Assembly (NCBI RefSeq): GCF_900699765.1
Contig: NZ_CAADHO010000002.1
Location: 434,001-498,000, forward strand
Direction: 5' to 3'
DNA: 64,000 bases
Origin: Desulfoluna butyratoxydans
GTDB taxonomy: Bacteria > Desulfobacterota > Desulfobacteria > Desulfobacterales > Desulfolunaceae
Below, one piece after another: positions 43,968-54,668 of this stretch. A program made the position numbers and the translations under genes. Under the pieces are notes generated by a model that did no database searches, was not told the DNA's origin, and saw only the letters and a program-made list of their open reading frames with translations. Positions within the stretch are counted from its first letter, which is position 1. Every line of letters starts with the position of its first letter.

Positions 43968-44624
43968 ATGGTCATGGATTTTTCAGAGGCATTTACCCGT
44001 TACGAAACGCTGGTGGATCAGGTCGGCCAGGTGTTCACCAAGGTCAACTCAGAGTTTCCCACCGAGGTGACCTGCAAGGCCGGTTGCGACGATTGCTGCC
44101 ATGCCCTGTTCGACCTCACCTTTGTGGAGGCCCTCTACATCAAAAGCAAGTTTGATGAGCACTTCACGGGCAAGGCGCGCTACGAAATCACCGAACGTGC
44201 CAACACCGTGGACCGGGCTCTGGCCAAGCTCAAGAAAGAAGCGTACAAGCGCCATGAAGCCGGAGAGACAGATGCGGCCATCATCGAAGAGGTCTCCAAA
44301 GCGCGCATGCGCTGCCCCCTTCTCGGGGAAGAGGGGACTTGCCTGATGTACGATTACCGCCCCATCGCCTGCCGGGTGTACGGGATCCCCACCTCCGCAG
44401 GGGGCCAGGGCCACACCTGCGGTCTCTCCGGTTTTGACCAGGGCAAGGCCTACCCCACCCTCAACATGGACCTGGTGTACAACCGTCTCTACAAAGTTTC
44501 AGGGGAGCTGGTGAGAAAGCTCGACTCCCGTTTCACCAAGATGGGAAGCGTGCTCATGCCCCTGTCCATGGTCCTGTTAACCGATTTCAACGAAGAGTAT
44601 TTAGGGGTGGAGGTCAAGGTATGA
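43968..44624 (+). CDS. YkgJ-family cysteine-cluster protein
   Basis: A 218-residue YkgJ-like protein. The metal-chelating cysteines are in TCKAGCDDCCHALFDL (about residues 35-50, CX3CX2CC) and in RCPLLGEEGTCLMYDYRPIACRVY (about 115-138), with a further Cys in HTCGL (about 150). The middle part is a charged helix rich in Lys/Glu. These are small cytoplasmic proteins whose precise role is unknown. It shares the DYRP-CR hallmark with the gene at 22125, but differs in length. The next gene starts inside its stop (ATGA), so the two are translationally coupled. The start may be ATG 43968 or 43974; GGATGGA fits 43974 better. Confidence 0.88.
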   Translation: MVMDFSEAFTRYETLVDQVGQVFTKVNSEFPTEVTCKAGCDDCCHALFDLTFVEALYIKSKFDEHFTGKARYEITERANTVDRALAKLKKEAYKRHEAGETDAAIIEEVSKARMRCPLLGEEGTCLMYDYRPIACRVYGIPTSAGGQGHTCGLSGFDQGKAYPTLNMDLVYNRLYKVSGELVRKLDSRFTKMGSVLMPLSMVLLTDFNEEYLGVEVKV

Positions 44625-45001
44625 GCACCGTCGGCATGACCCACAACGAGTTTACCGATGAGGAAGTCGAGGCCAAGAAGAAGGCCATCTTCGACTCCAT
44701 GGGAAAACGGGGCCAGAAGATGATCATGAAGCAGGGCTACGAGAACTGGAACCCCTTTGGTGATCCCAAGGACCCCCTGGATATCCGGGTGGACGGCTCC
44801 GAGCGCACCGTGGATCAGCTTATCCGCGAGTTCCTGGCCGAGGTGGGTCCCGAAAATCCGTCCAATCAGTACTCCCAGTCGGTCATGGAGATGGCCATGG
44901 GGGTGATGAACAACACCGACAAGGTGCGCGCTGCCTTTGAGTTTGTTCACTGGTACGACGAGCTCTTGAAAAAAGAGGGGAAAACCCTGACCTTTGATTA
45001 A
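44621..45001 (+). CDS. Unrecognised partner of the YkgJ-like protein
   Basis: A 126-residue cytoplasmic protein whose ATG overlaps the stop of the upstream cysteine-cluster gene by 4 bases. It is charged and mostly helical: EEVEAKKKAIFDSMGKRGQK (about residues 14-33), GYENWNPFGDPKDPLDIRVD (about 39-58), RTVDQLIREFLAEVGPE, and VHWYDELLKKEGKTLTFD at the end. It contains no cysteine and no known motif that I recognise. The coupling implies that it works with, or is delivered to, the metal-binding protein; nothing more can be said. Confidence 0.75.
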   Translation: MSTVGMTHNEFTDEEVEAKKKAIFDSMGKRGQKMIMKQGYENWNPFGDPKDPLDIRVDGSERTVDQLIREFLAEVGPENPSNQYSQSVMEMAMGVMNNTDKVRAAFEFVHWYDELLKKEGKTLTFD

Positions 45002-45016
45002 CCGGGAGGTCAGTAT

Positions 45017-45301
45017 GCCTCCGGCGGCAAGGTGTGCCACTTTTAAAACGACACTCATAAACATGTTTTTGATGACCTGTTTGTTAGACCCAAGGGAACT
45101 ATTCAGCTCCCCAAAAAAGCCTCCGGCGCTCCTGCCGGGGGCCAATATTTCACCACTTTTATGGACTGGGTTTGACAAGCAGGTCTTACGAACCACGTGG
45201 ACCGTCCGCAAGCTTTCGGCGAACCGACTGTTTTAACCATAACAGCCATTCAACCGGAACGTTTTTGCGGAGCTTTTTTCACTAAGCGAGTCGCCCGAGG
45301 C
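45017..45301. repeat. Dispersed intergenic structured repeat, copy 5 (composite)
   Basis: Two elements appear joined. A left part begins GCCTCCGGCGGCAAGGTGTGCC, the inverse of the end of copy 1. A right part starts at 45119 with GCCTCCGGCG and CTCCTGCCGGGGGCC, followed by GACAAGCAGGTCTTACG, CCATTCAACCGGAACG, and a tail GCGGAGCTTTTTTC-ACTAAGCG ending CGCCCGAGGC. The region ACTATTCAGCTCC precedes the right part, as in copies 1 and 7. It sits just before the PrmA-like gene. Confidence 0.75.
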
Positions 45302-45316
45302 AAAGCAGGGAACTGT

Positions 45317-46114
45317 ATGGAAACGATCTGTGTTGATGATGTTGTGATTGCCCATGTAAATGGGACCACCCGTTCCCTGACGCCCGCTGAGATCATGGCC
45401 ACCCTCATGGCCGATCACGGCATGACCCGACGGACGGCCCGGGCCTGTCTGACCCGCTGTGTGGAGAACAACCATCTCGCCTATCGCCAGCAGCTGGGAC
45501 GCACCGTGGTGGTGCCGTCCCTTAATCGGTACCATTCCCTGGTCCCGGGGGTTGTCCTGGCCCCGCCTCACCTTCCTTCCTCCACCGACGGTTCCTGTTG
45601 CATCACCATGAAAGAGGGGATCAGTTTCGGCAACGGAACCCACCCCACCACCCGTCTCTGTGCGGAGTTTATGACCACTGCACACAACAACGGTTCCCGC
45701 TGGAACCGTGCTCTGGATCTGGGAACCGGCACCGGGGTGCTCTCCCTTTTAACCATCAAGCTCGGGTGCTCCCATGTGGACGCCACGGAGATTGATCCCA
45801 TTGCCATGCACGATGCCCGGGAGAACGCCGTGCTCAACGGGTACTCCCATTGCCTTCACGTCCATCACGCCGATGGGTTTTCTTCTGTCCACAACTATGA
45901 TGTGGTCACAGCCAACCTGAGATACCCCACCTTGATCTCCCTGGAGGACTCCATTCATCGGTGGACTGCACCGACAGGGGATCTGGTACTGTCGGGCATC
46001 AAGTCAGGGGAAGAGGGCAGGGTGATAGAGGCTTACGCGTCTCATTTTGATATCAAAGCGCAAAAAACCCGCCAGGGGTGGGTTGGATTGCACATGAAAA
46101 AGAGCTCTCTTTGA
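45317..46114 (+). CDS. PrmA-like methyltransferase paralogue
   Basis: A 265-residue class I SAM-dependent methyltransferase resembling PrmA, the ribosomal protein L11 methyltransferase, but divergent. The characteristic FGNGTHPTTRLC (about residues 101-112) and the SAM motif LDLGTGTGVLSLL (about 134-146) are present, with ATEIDP (about 156-161). The PrmA motif VVANILAEV is changed to VTANLRYPTL (about 198-207). The N-terminal part (about 1-90) is shorter and looks like a small winged helix (ATLMADHGMTRRTARACLTR) rather than the PrmA substrate domain. A true prmA occurs at 52436, so this one probably acts on another substrate. It starts at ATG 45317 (AGGGAA upstream) and is bracketed by dispersed repeats. 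Confidence 0.8.
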   Translation: METICVDDVVIAHVNGTTRSLTPAEIMATLMADHGMTRRTARACLTRCVENNHLAYRQQLGRTVVVPSLNRYHSLVPGVVLAPPHLPSSTDGSCCITMKEGISFGNGTHPTTRLCAEFMTTAHNNGSRWNRALDLGTGTGVLSLLTIKLGCSHVDATEIDPIAMHDARENAVLNGYSHCLHVHHADGFSSVHNYDVVTANLRYPTLISLEDSIHRWTAPTGDLVLSGIKSGEEGRVIEAYASHFDIKAQKTRQGWVGLHMKKSSL

Positions 46115-46416
46115 TATTTGCGCATAATTCACCGTTTTGCCCTCTTTTCTGATTATGGATGTTTGTCCCCTCAAGAGTGTGAGTTCTTGTGAATTTGGCT
46201 GTTTTCTTTGTAATATCCTGATTATATAGCTTAATAATGTCCATATTCTGGTGTTTTGTGCCCATTAAGGGCACGTTTTTCCCATTCTCTCCCTTTATCA
46301 CCCTCCGACACCTTTCTACCGGATCACAACCCGTGCTATTTGAAAGCAACCAGTGAGCAGGCGCGCGATGCAGGTTGTTTTGATCTTTATGGCGCGCAAC
46401 CATTCAGCTCATCTTT
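46115..46416. other. AT-rich gap after the PrmA-like gene
   Basis: About 300 bases with no gene or strong hairpin that I can support. The following stretch holds a degenerate dispersed repeat and the second parS site. Confidence 0.4.
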
Positions 46417-46584
46417 GCCCTGGCTTTTCTGCTGGGGGCCTTATTTTAAAACGTGTGACAAACAGATCTTCGGAGCGACCTGCAGCTGCCGAGAGCTTTC
46501 GGCGAGCCGTGTGATCTTCCCATAACGGCCATTCAACCGGAACGGTTCTGCGGAGCTTTTTTCAAGAAGCCGCCCGCCGGAGAC
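46417..46584. repeat. Dispersed intergenic structured repeat, copy 6 (degenerate)
   Basis: It retains GGGGGCC, GTGACAAACAGATCTTCGG, GAGAGCTTTCGGCGAGCC, CCATTCAACCGGAACGG, and the tail GCGGAGCTTTTTTCAAGAAGC with CCGCCGGAGA. Its left end has lost the GCCTCC core. The pattern matches the right half of copy 5, so copies 5 and 6 bracket the PrmA-like gene. Confidence 0.65.
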
Positions 46585-46643
46585 GATTTTGAGGGGAGGT
46601 TTAACAGAGGGGTTGTTGGGGCAGAGCATGGTGTTGTGGATGG

Positions 46644-46659
46644 TGTTTCACGTGAAACA
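46644..46659. other. parS centromere-like site 2
   Basis: A second exact TGTTTCACGTGAAACA, 2.8 kb from the first. Flanks TGGATG and CATCCA extend the dyad to about 30 bp with a single unpaired position on each side. It confirms that this is the chromosome-partitioning region. Confidence 0.95.
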
Positions 46660-46722
46660 TCATCCACAAAAAGGTGAGGGGTGCCGACCAGACCGGCCGG
46701 AAGACACCCGTAAAGAGTGGCC

Positions 46723-47070
46723 TTACCTCTCCATATCAGCGGCACAGGCCACGCAGTGGGTGGCTTCGGGAATGAGTCGCAGGCGGGCCAGGGGTATGGG
46801 TTCCTCGCAGGCAATACAGAGACCGTAGTCCTCATCATCCACATGGTCCAGGGCGTGTTCGAGGCGAGCGATACGCGTTTTCCTGGCTCGGGCTGAGGCT
46901 TCCCCGATGTGGCGGCTCTGCATGGCCTCCACCCGGGAGATGCGTCCGATGGCGCTGTCCGGGGTCACAGCGGGTTTGGTGTGAGCTTCGGTGGCCGCGA
47001 GCTCCTCTTTGAGCTGCGTGAGTTCATTTTCCATATGGGTTTTCAGTTCCCGGCGCTGACGTGGGGTCAC
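46723..47070 (-). CDS. DksA/TraR-family zinc-finger protein
   Basis: A 115-residue protein of the DksA/TraR family. A long helical N-terminal coiled coil covers about residues 1-75 (RRELKTHMENELTQLKEELA). A C4 zinc finger has CIAC (about residues 84-87) and CVAC (about 107-110), with LARLRLIPEATHC between them. DksA-like proteins insert into the RNA polymerase secondary channel and modulate transcription, but many short members like this are uncharacterised. The coiled-coil tip lacks an obvious DxxDxA motif. It overlaps the end of the HAD hydrolase gene upstream by 4 bases, indicating a two-gene leftward operon. Confidence 0.9.
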   Translation of the reverse strand: MTPRQRRELKTHMENELTQLKEELAATEAHTKPAVTPDSAIGRISRVEAMQSRHIGEASARARKTRIARLEHALDHVDDEDYGLCIACEEPIPLARLRLIPEATHCVACAADMER

Positions 47071-47675
47071 AGGATATCGAGCTCCTTGAGTGTCTGAGAA
47101 AGGTTGTCTACGCCGCAGACCTGATGGGCCTTGATACCCAGGGCGCGGGCAGCGTCGATGTTGACGGGGGTATCATCGAAAAAGAGGGTCTCCTCCGGGG
47201 GCACCTGAAGGGTGTCAAGGACGTGGCAAAAGGAGGCCTTGTCCGGCTTCATGCACCCGAGTTCGTGGGAGGGAAAGTTGTGGTGAAAGAGCCGGTGAAT
47301 GTGCAGGCTGTCGCAGAGGTTGTTCCAGTGAAGCTCATTGGTGTTGGAGAGGGAGGCGGTGAGGTAGTCGCCGTTGAGGCCCGCCATGAGCTCCTGAAAG
47401 CCCGGAAAAGGCTGGGTGGTCCAGGAGACAAAGGCTTCCAGAAAGGTGGGGACATCCACAGGAAGAGAGAATTCACGGATCAACTCAGCGGCAAAGGTGT
47501 CGGGTGTGATCCGACCGGTTTCAAACTCTTTCACGGCCCGGGAGTTGATCCAGAGTGTCCAGAGTTCTGTTTCCGTGTGGAGGCCCCTTGTCCACGAAAG
47601 CATCTGGTCCACGCCGGAGAGCTGGATAAAGACGCCGCCGATATCAAAGAGCAGCAGCTTGACGGGTTGGTTCAT
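47067..47675 (-). CDS. HAD-superfamily hydrolase (subfamily IA)
   Basis: A 202-residue HAD-like hydrolase, probably a small-molecule phosphatase. Motif I is LLLFDIGGVFIQL (about residues 7-19, nucleophile Asp at about residue 11), of the DxG variety common in this branch rather than the usual DxD. Motif II is SLSNTNELHW (about 106-115), motif III is the Lys in MKPDKASF (about 141-148), and motif IV is ETLFFDDTPVNIDAA (about 160-174). A helical cap lies between about 20 and 95. The start at ATG 47675 begins the fold; the longer frame to 47759 is unsupported. The next gene overlaps by 4 bases. Confidence 0.88.
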   Translation of the reverse strand: MNQPVKLLLFDIGGVFIQLSGVDQMLSWTRGLHTETELWTLWINSRAVKEFETGRITPDTFAAELIREFSLPVDVPTFLEAFVSWTTQPFPGFQELMAGLNGDYLTASLSNTNELHWNNLCDSLHIHRLFHHNFPSHELGCMKPDKASFCHVLDTLQVPPEETLFFDDTPVNIDAARALGIKAHQVCGVDNLSQTLKELDIL

Positions 47676-47810
47676 TGGGAGCACCTCAACCAGTTGGATC
47701 GCGTTGTCACGCGATGGCTTGTGTGAAGATAACCGATGACCCGGAGGAAACGAATCCATGGAGCCCTTCCGGGTGGCCGGAGGTTCACCTGCATTGTTAT
47801 CAAAAAAACA

Positions 47811-47843
47811 AAAAAAAAGCGCCGCTTTTTCAAGCGGCGCTTT
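47811..47843 (-). terminator. Terminator of the DEAD-box helicase gene
   Basis: GCGCCGCTT (47819-47827) pairs with AAGCGGCGC (47832-47840). On the minus strand it is followed by about eight T residues. Confidence 0.92.
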
Positions 47844-47859
47844 GTGTCATCAGGGGGCT

Positions 47860-50340
<2,481 letters not shown>

Positions 50341-50730
50341 TCGTATTTCTTCCCAAATCGTTTCAGTTATGTTGCGTGTGATTGGTGATTGAGACCATGG
50401 CCACGGTGCGTAAAGTCAGGCGTACGTGTGGCTCGGGGAGTCGTGCCCTGATCGCTTTGGATGGCTCAGATTCCGATGAGGCCTTCGAAGAGCACATCCC
50501 TTTCGTCGATGGATGGATGCGGGTGCGGCCTGCCGGCATCACGATCCTTCGGTGGGGGGGATATCGGAGCGGTCATCCTGTGAAAAAAAGACGGTTTGAC
50601 GCCCCGGTCCTTTGTGCTACAACCAGGGCATCCCGCTTTAGGATGTACCTTATATACAGGCAAGAGGCCCATTTAGGCAATATTTTTGATAAATCCTTTT
50701 AAATATAATAGATAACGGGAAACAATTCCA
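50341..50730. other. Divergent gap before the radical SAM gene
   Basis: About 390 bases. A TATAAT hexamer at 50704-50709 could be the -10 box for the radical SAM gene, but no good -35 match lies at the right distance. The small open frame in this gap has no ribosome site or recognisable product. Confidence 0.4.
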
Positions 50731-52110
50731 GTGGTAAGAGCGCATGGTAAAGAGAGGCTGGTGACCGCCCTGGTGGCAAATGAAAAAGGCGAAATCTTCG
50801 ATCTGGAAGGTTACGCTGCCGTGGGACGATGCGGAGAGATGCTCATTCCCCTCACCGTAGGGGAGACCTTGTTCATGCCGGACGGAGGCGAGCTGATGCG
50901 GCTTCCCGACCGGTACGCCCTGGTCTGGAACATGGAAGAGGGTGTGGTAGAGACCCTCTCCCACAACCCGTACAATCCCGAAGAGCGTATTTTTCCGGTG
51001 GCGGCCTTCAACTCGCCGGGATACGTGAACACCGCCCAGGCCGCGGCCGTGGAAGAGGACGGCGCAGAGCCCCTGCCCCTCTTCTCTTATTGTGCCGTGG
51101 GGTGGTATGATGAGGGGTTTCGCACCGCCTCCTTCAGGGTGGACGCCGAAGAGCGCCAGGAACTTCGCCTCATGCCCATTCCCAAGGTCAAGGACGGGGT
51201 GGAGGAGATGCGTGAAAGGTTTCCCGACAACCGCCTGTTCCGTCATCTGGAGCGTTGCGCCCTCTCCTACGGGTGCCCGGCTGCCAAGAACCTGTATATC
51301 GGACGATGCGAAGCGCCGCTGCCCACCTCGCGCCAATGCAACGCCCGGTGCCTGGGGTGCATCTCCTTTCAGAGCGGCCCCTCCCTCTCCTCCTGCCAGG
51401 ACCGCATCGATTTTACCCCCAGTCCCGAAGAGATCAGCCAGGTGGCCCTTACCCACTTTGAGCGGGTACCGAACGGGGTGGTAAGCTTTGGTCAGGGCTG
51501 CGAAGGGGACCCCTTGCTTGCCGCAGATGTGATTGAACCGGCCATTGCCCTGATCCGTGCTCAAAACACCACAGGGACCATCAACATGAACACCAACGGC
51601 AGCCTGCCCAAGGTGCTGGACCGCCTCTTTGCCGCAGGCCTGGACTCCATCCGGGTGAGCATGAACAGCGTGAGAAAAGAGATCTACAGCGCCTATTTCC
51701 GTCCCAATGGCTACTGCTTCGAAGATGTGGTGGAGAGCTTTGCCGTGGCCAAGGAGTACGGGGCCTACAAAGCCATCAACTACCTCAACGTGCCCGGGGT
51801 TACCGACTGCCTGGAGGAGGTGGAGGCCTTAAACACATTTGTTGAGGCGTGCTCCGTGGACCTCATCCAGTGGCGCAACCTGAACTTTGACCCCTTAAGG
51901 TACTACACCCTGATGCAGGAAGCCGGTCCCGTGGGACTGCCCGTGGGCATCCGGCGCATGATCATGAAGCTGGAAAAACGGTTTCCAAAGCTCAAACACG
52001 GCTATTTCAACCCTTCCCGGGAGATGTACGACACCCGCCCCGGGGGCCGGAACGTGCCAAAAAAAGCCGTGGGCAAGGCAGCAAGCGGGGCCAAGAAAAA
52101 ACGGAAGTAG
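50731..52110 (+). CDS. Radical SAM protein with large N-terminal domain
   Basis: A 459-residue radical SAM enzyme of unknown substrate. The N-terminal half (about residues 1-195) is unlike typical radical SAM starts and is partly beta-rich (LVANEKGEIFDLEGYAAVGR; FMPDGGELMRLPDRYALVWN). The cluster motif CNARCLGC (about residues 203-210) is followed by core elements VVSFGQGCEGDP (about 250-261) and NMNTNGSLPKVLDRLFAAGL (about 284-303). There are extra cysteines near 179-191 (CALSYGCPAAKNLYIGRC) that may bind metal. It ends with a Lys-rich tail. The start is GTG 50731 with a weak GGGA upstream. It is monocistronic and followed by copy 7 of the dispersed repeat. Confidence 0.88.
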   Translation: MVRAHGKERLVTALVANEKGEIFDLEGYAAVGRCGEMLIPLTVGETLFMPDGGELMRLPDRYALVWNMEEGVVETLSHNPYNPEERIFPVAAFNSPGYVNTAQAAAVEEDGAEPLPLFSYCAVGWYDEGFRTASFRVDAEERQELRLMPIPKVKDGVEEMRERFPDNRLFRHLERCALSYGCPAAKNLYIGRCEAPLPTSRQCNARCLGCISFQSGPSLSSCQDRIDFTPSPEEISQVALTHFERVPNGVVSFGQGCEGDPLLAADVIEPAIALIRAQNTTGTINMNTNGSLPKVLDRLFAAGLDSIRVSMNSVRKEIYSAYFRPNGYCFEDVVESFAVAKEYGAYKAINYLNVPGVTDCLEEVEALNTFVEACSVDLIQWRNLNFDPLRYYTLMQEAGPVGLPVGIRRMIMKLEKRFPKLKHGYFNPSREMYDTRPGGRNVPKKAVGKAASGAKKKRK

Positions 52111-52127
52111 CCATTTAGCTTAAAAAA

Positions 52128-52376
52128 GCCTCCGGCGGCCCTGCCGGGGGCCAAACTTTTAGAAAGTTTGACAAACAGGTCTTACCAACGACTTGGACCC
52201 GTCGAACGTTATGGATAAGCCGACTGTTTTAACCTATCGGACATACCTCGTAAGAGGGAATATAAGAAATAAATAGTCGAATTGACCATGAATGCCCCAG
52301 CGCTTTTCCCCGAGGAACGAGGGGGAAAGCGCTGGGGCAACCAGCTTTCAAGGTGGCTCACCTTGCCGCCGGAGGC
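52128..52376. repeat. Dispersed intergenic structured repeat, copy 7
   Basis: The longest well-preserved simple copy. It begins GCCTCCGGCGG-CCCTGCCGGGGGCC, then AAACTTTTAGAAAGTTTGA and CAAACAGGTCTTACC, and ends CAAGGTG-GCT-CACCTTG with GCCGCCGGAGGC. Its central stem is 19 bp (52293-52311 with 52321-52339, one wobble) around the loop GAGGAACGA. It lies just before prmA and would be partly read through by an upstream false start. Confidence 0.9.
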
Positions 52377-52435
52377 ATCGCTTTTGGTTGTTTTCCAGGG
52401 GCCGAATCAGCAACACAGTTAAGGAGAATACTGCC

Positions 52436-53359
52436 ATGGCATGGCTTGAGATACGTGTGACCTATACCCCGAAAGGGGACCTTCCGGCCGATGAGCTCAT
52501 CGCCGATGAATTTACCGCAGTGGGGATCGGATCGGTCTCTGTTACCCTTCCCGATGTCGAGCCTGTGGAGGGGTGGGATCCCGGCGGATACAGCCAGGAC
52601 ACCGAATACGCTGTCACCGGCTACCTGACTGCAGACGGCACCGAAGGGGAGGCAGTTGTCGCCCTTGAAAAGCGTCTTGGTGCCCTGACAGAGCGAACGG
52701 GCATTGCCTGTGTTGTTACCACCGACACCATTCCCGACACGGACTGGAACGAGGCCTGGAAAGAGAACTTCAAGCCGGTGCACCTTACCGAGCGGTTTGT
52801 GGTGCGTCCCACCTGGGAGGCCTATGAGCCCGCCGAAGGCGAGAAGGTGATCTCCATCGACCCGGGCATGGCCTTCGGCACAGGCACCCATCCCACCACG
52901 CGCCTGTGCGTGGAGATGATCGAGCACCACACCAAAGAGGGTATGACAGTCCTGGATGTGGGCACCGGATCCGGGATTCTTTTGGTGGCGGCCAGCCTGT
53001 GCGGGGCAAAAGAGGGGCTGGGGGTGGACAACGACCCCGTGGCTGTGGAGACCGCCGCCGAGAACCTTGCCCTCAACCAGGTGCCGGATTGTTTTTCGGT
53101 TATCTGCGCCGATCTCATCTCCCAGGCGGGTAAAGCCTACGACCTGGTGGTGGCCAATATCCTGGCCGAGGTGGTGGTGGAGCTTCTCGGTGACATCCAC
53201 AAGGTGGTCCACGACGACTCCCTGGTGATCCTTTCCGGGATTCTGGATGAGAAGGGCCCCATGGTGGAAGCCCGCCTCGATGAGACCGGGTTTGACCTGG
53301 TGGAGAGTCACCTTGAAGAGTCCTGGCTCGTGATGGTGGCAAAGAAAAAAGCATCGTAA
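52436..53359 (+). CDS. prmA: Ribosomal protein L11 methyltransferase
   Basis: A 307-residue PrmA, which trimethylates ribosomal protein L11. The N-terminal substrate-binding domain is at about residues 1-85 (AWLEIRVTYTPKGDLPADEL). The linker TDWNEAWKENFKPVHLTERFVVRP (about 105-128) and the conserved PGMAFGTGTHPTTRLCVEMI (about 142-161) follow. SAM-binding elements are LDVGTGSGILLVAA (about 175-188) and VDNDPVAVETAAENLALN (about 197-214), and the catalytic-type motif is DLVVANILAEVVVEL (about 238-252). ATG 52436 is chosen because AAGGAG lies upstream; the open frame extends back to 52292, but those residues come from the repeat. A divergent paralogue lies at 45317. Confidence 0.95.
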   Translation: MAWLEIRVTYTPKGDLPADELIADEFTAVGIGSVSVTLPDVEPVEGWDPGGYSQDTEYAVTGYLTADGTEGEAVVALEKRLGALTERTGIACVVTTDTIPDTDWNEAWKENFKPVHLTERFVVRPTWEAYEPAEGEKVISIDPGMAFGTGTHPTTRLCVEMIEHHTKEGMTVLDVGTGSGILLVAASLCGAKEGLGVDNDPVAVETAAENLALNQVPDCFSVICADLISQAGKAYDLVVANILAEVVVELLGDIHKVVHDDSLVILSGILDEKGPMVEARLDETGFDLVESHLEESWLVMVAKKKAS

Positions 53360-53382
53360 CGGTTCCGTTCAAAAAAAAAGCA

Positions 53383-53569
53383 GCCCCCGGCGACCGTGCC
53401 GGGGGCCATCCCCTTGCCTATTTTTCAAGCTGGGTTTGGCAATCTGGTTTTCTTTGTTGACGCCCCGCAACACTGCCTCGCCTTTTTCGTTTTTCACCTG
53501 CACCAGAACATTTTTTTACGCAAAGCTGAACGCGAAGGGGACCTTTTTTCAAAAAGCGTCCCGCCGGAG
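53383..53569. repeat. Dispersed intergenic structured repeat, copy 8 (degenerate)
   Basis: It begins with GCCCCCGGC-GACCGT-GCCGGGGGCC, a hairpin with about nine T residues on the minus strand, so it can also end leftward transcripts. It then has CAAGCTGGGTTTGGCAATCTGG, as in copies 5 and 9, and ends CTTTTTTCAAAAAGCG with CCCGCCGGAGA. It follows prmA. The gap to the next gene at 53941 holds no other feature that I can support. Confidence 0.65.
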
Positions 53570-53940
53570 ATATTCCGGTTAAAGCCAGGTGAATTTCATA
53601 TGCCCATCATCATGTCACCAGCCAGCCCATCTCACCGGGTCACGGCTCCACAAACGAAAGCAGAAAAGAGCACTCCCGACCCCGGGGGCCATGCCTTAAA
53701 ACAGCAGGCGCGTCAGGAATAGCTTGCCGTTTCTTGACGTTTTGTGTTTATCTATAAGATCTTTATCGTATGTACCTCGCCGCTGGGAAATGCTTCCTTG
53801 AGAATCGCCGACATCTTTCATGATGACCACGCAACGTGTTGACCAAGCGATATGGCTTTGTCGATATCTGTGGGTGCTCTTCTGTATTCAAGGGGCGGCG
53901 ACATGATGTGAACCGGATCAGTGAACGGATGGAATGAATC

Positions 53941-54474
53941 ATGATGATATCTCGCAGGAATCGCAGGTGGGGGTGCATATGGCTGGCGGCCCTTCTGATT
54001 GCCGGTTGGTCTTCTGCCCTGTACGCCGGGCCCCTTTTTAACGAGGGACGGACCCTGTACGGAAAGGAGCAATACAAAGAGGCCTCGAAGGTGTTGAAGC
54101 AGTCCCTGGAGGCCGAGGCCGAGAGCAATGAGTCGGCGACCCTGCTCCTGAGCGACTGCTACCTTCGGCTCAAGAAACGCTGGAAGGCCGTCAGTGTGCT
54201 GAAAAAGGGGGCCGAACGCCACCCGGAGAGCTGGGAGATCCACTATCGTCTCGGCAACCTCCAGGAGGAGACCGGAGACTACTTCGGGGCCCTGTCCGCT
54301 TTTTATCAGGCATCGCAGCTGAAGCCCGATGACCTGCCCACCACCTTTCGGCTGGGCATGGCTTATGACGAAACAGCTCAGATGGAAAAAGCCCTTGAGG
54401 TATACCGGAAACTGCACCGAGCCGGGTCCCCCCTGGCCCCGAAGCTGCTGCGGATCATCCAGGGCATGGATTGA
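53941..54474 (+). CDS. Exported tetratricopeptide repeat protein
   Basis: A 177-residue protein with a signal peptide (about residues 1-29: basic RRNRRWG, hydrophobic IWLAALLIAGWSSAL, cut after YAG). The mature part has about four TPR units, for example LFNEGRTLYGKEQYKEASKV (about 32-51), WEIHYRLGNLQEETGDYFGA (about 99-118) and LPTTFRLGMAYDETAQMEKA (about 133-152). It should be a periplasmic or lipid-bound scaffold, though no lipobox cysteine is visible. The partner is unknown. It stands alone before asd, separated by about 190 bases without a clear terminator. Confidence 0.85.
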   Translation: MMISRRNRRWGCIWLAALLIAGWSSALYAGPLFNEGRTLYGKEQYKEASKVLKQSLEAEAESNESATLLLSDCYLRLKKRWKAVSVLKKGAERHPESWEIHYRLGNLQEETGDYFGALSAFYQASQLKPDDLPTTFRLGMAYDETAQMEKALEVYRKLHRAGSPLAPKLLRIIQGMD

Positions 54475-54668
54475 CAAAGCCAAGAGTGGGGACCGTGTTC
54501 AGCTAAGCAGGTTTCATATTAATGCACTCGTTGAGGCGCACAATGCGGCTGCCTGGGCGATGTGACACCACACCGATCAGCTTCCGAGGCCCTGAAGGGG
54601 AGGGATGGAAACTGTCTGATGACCCAGGCTGATCGTTATTCAAACATATCGTAAGGAGCATGAAAATC

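Noticed and set aside
50382..50702. 106-residue frame between the helicase and radical SAM genes
   Set aside because: No ribosome site and no recognisable motif; probably the non-coding divergent region.
52292..52435. N-terminal extension of prmA
   Set aside because: These codons come from the end of dispersed repeat copy 7; the ribosome site and family start support ATG 52436.
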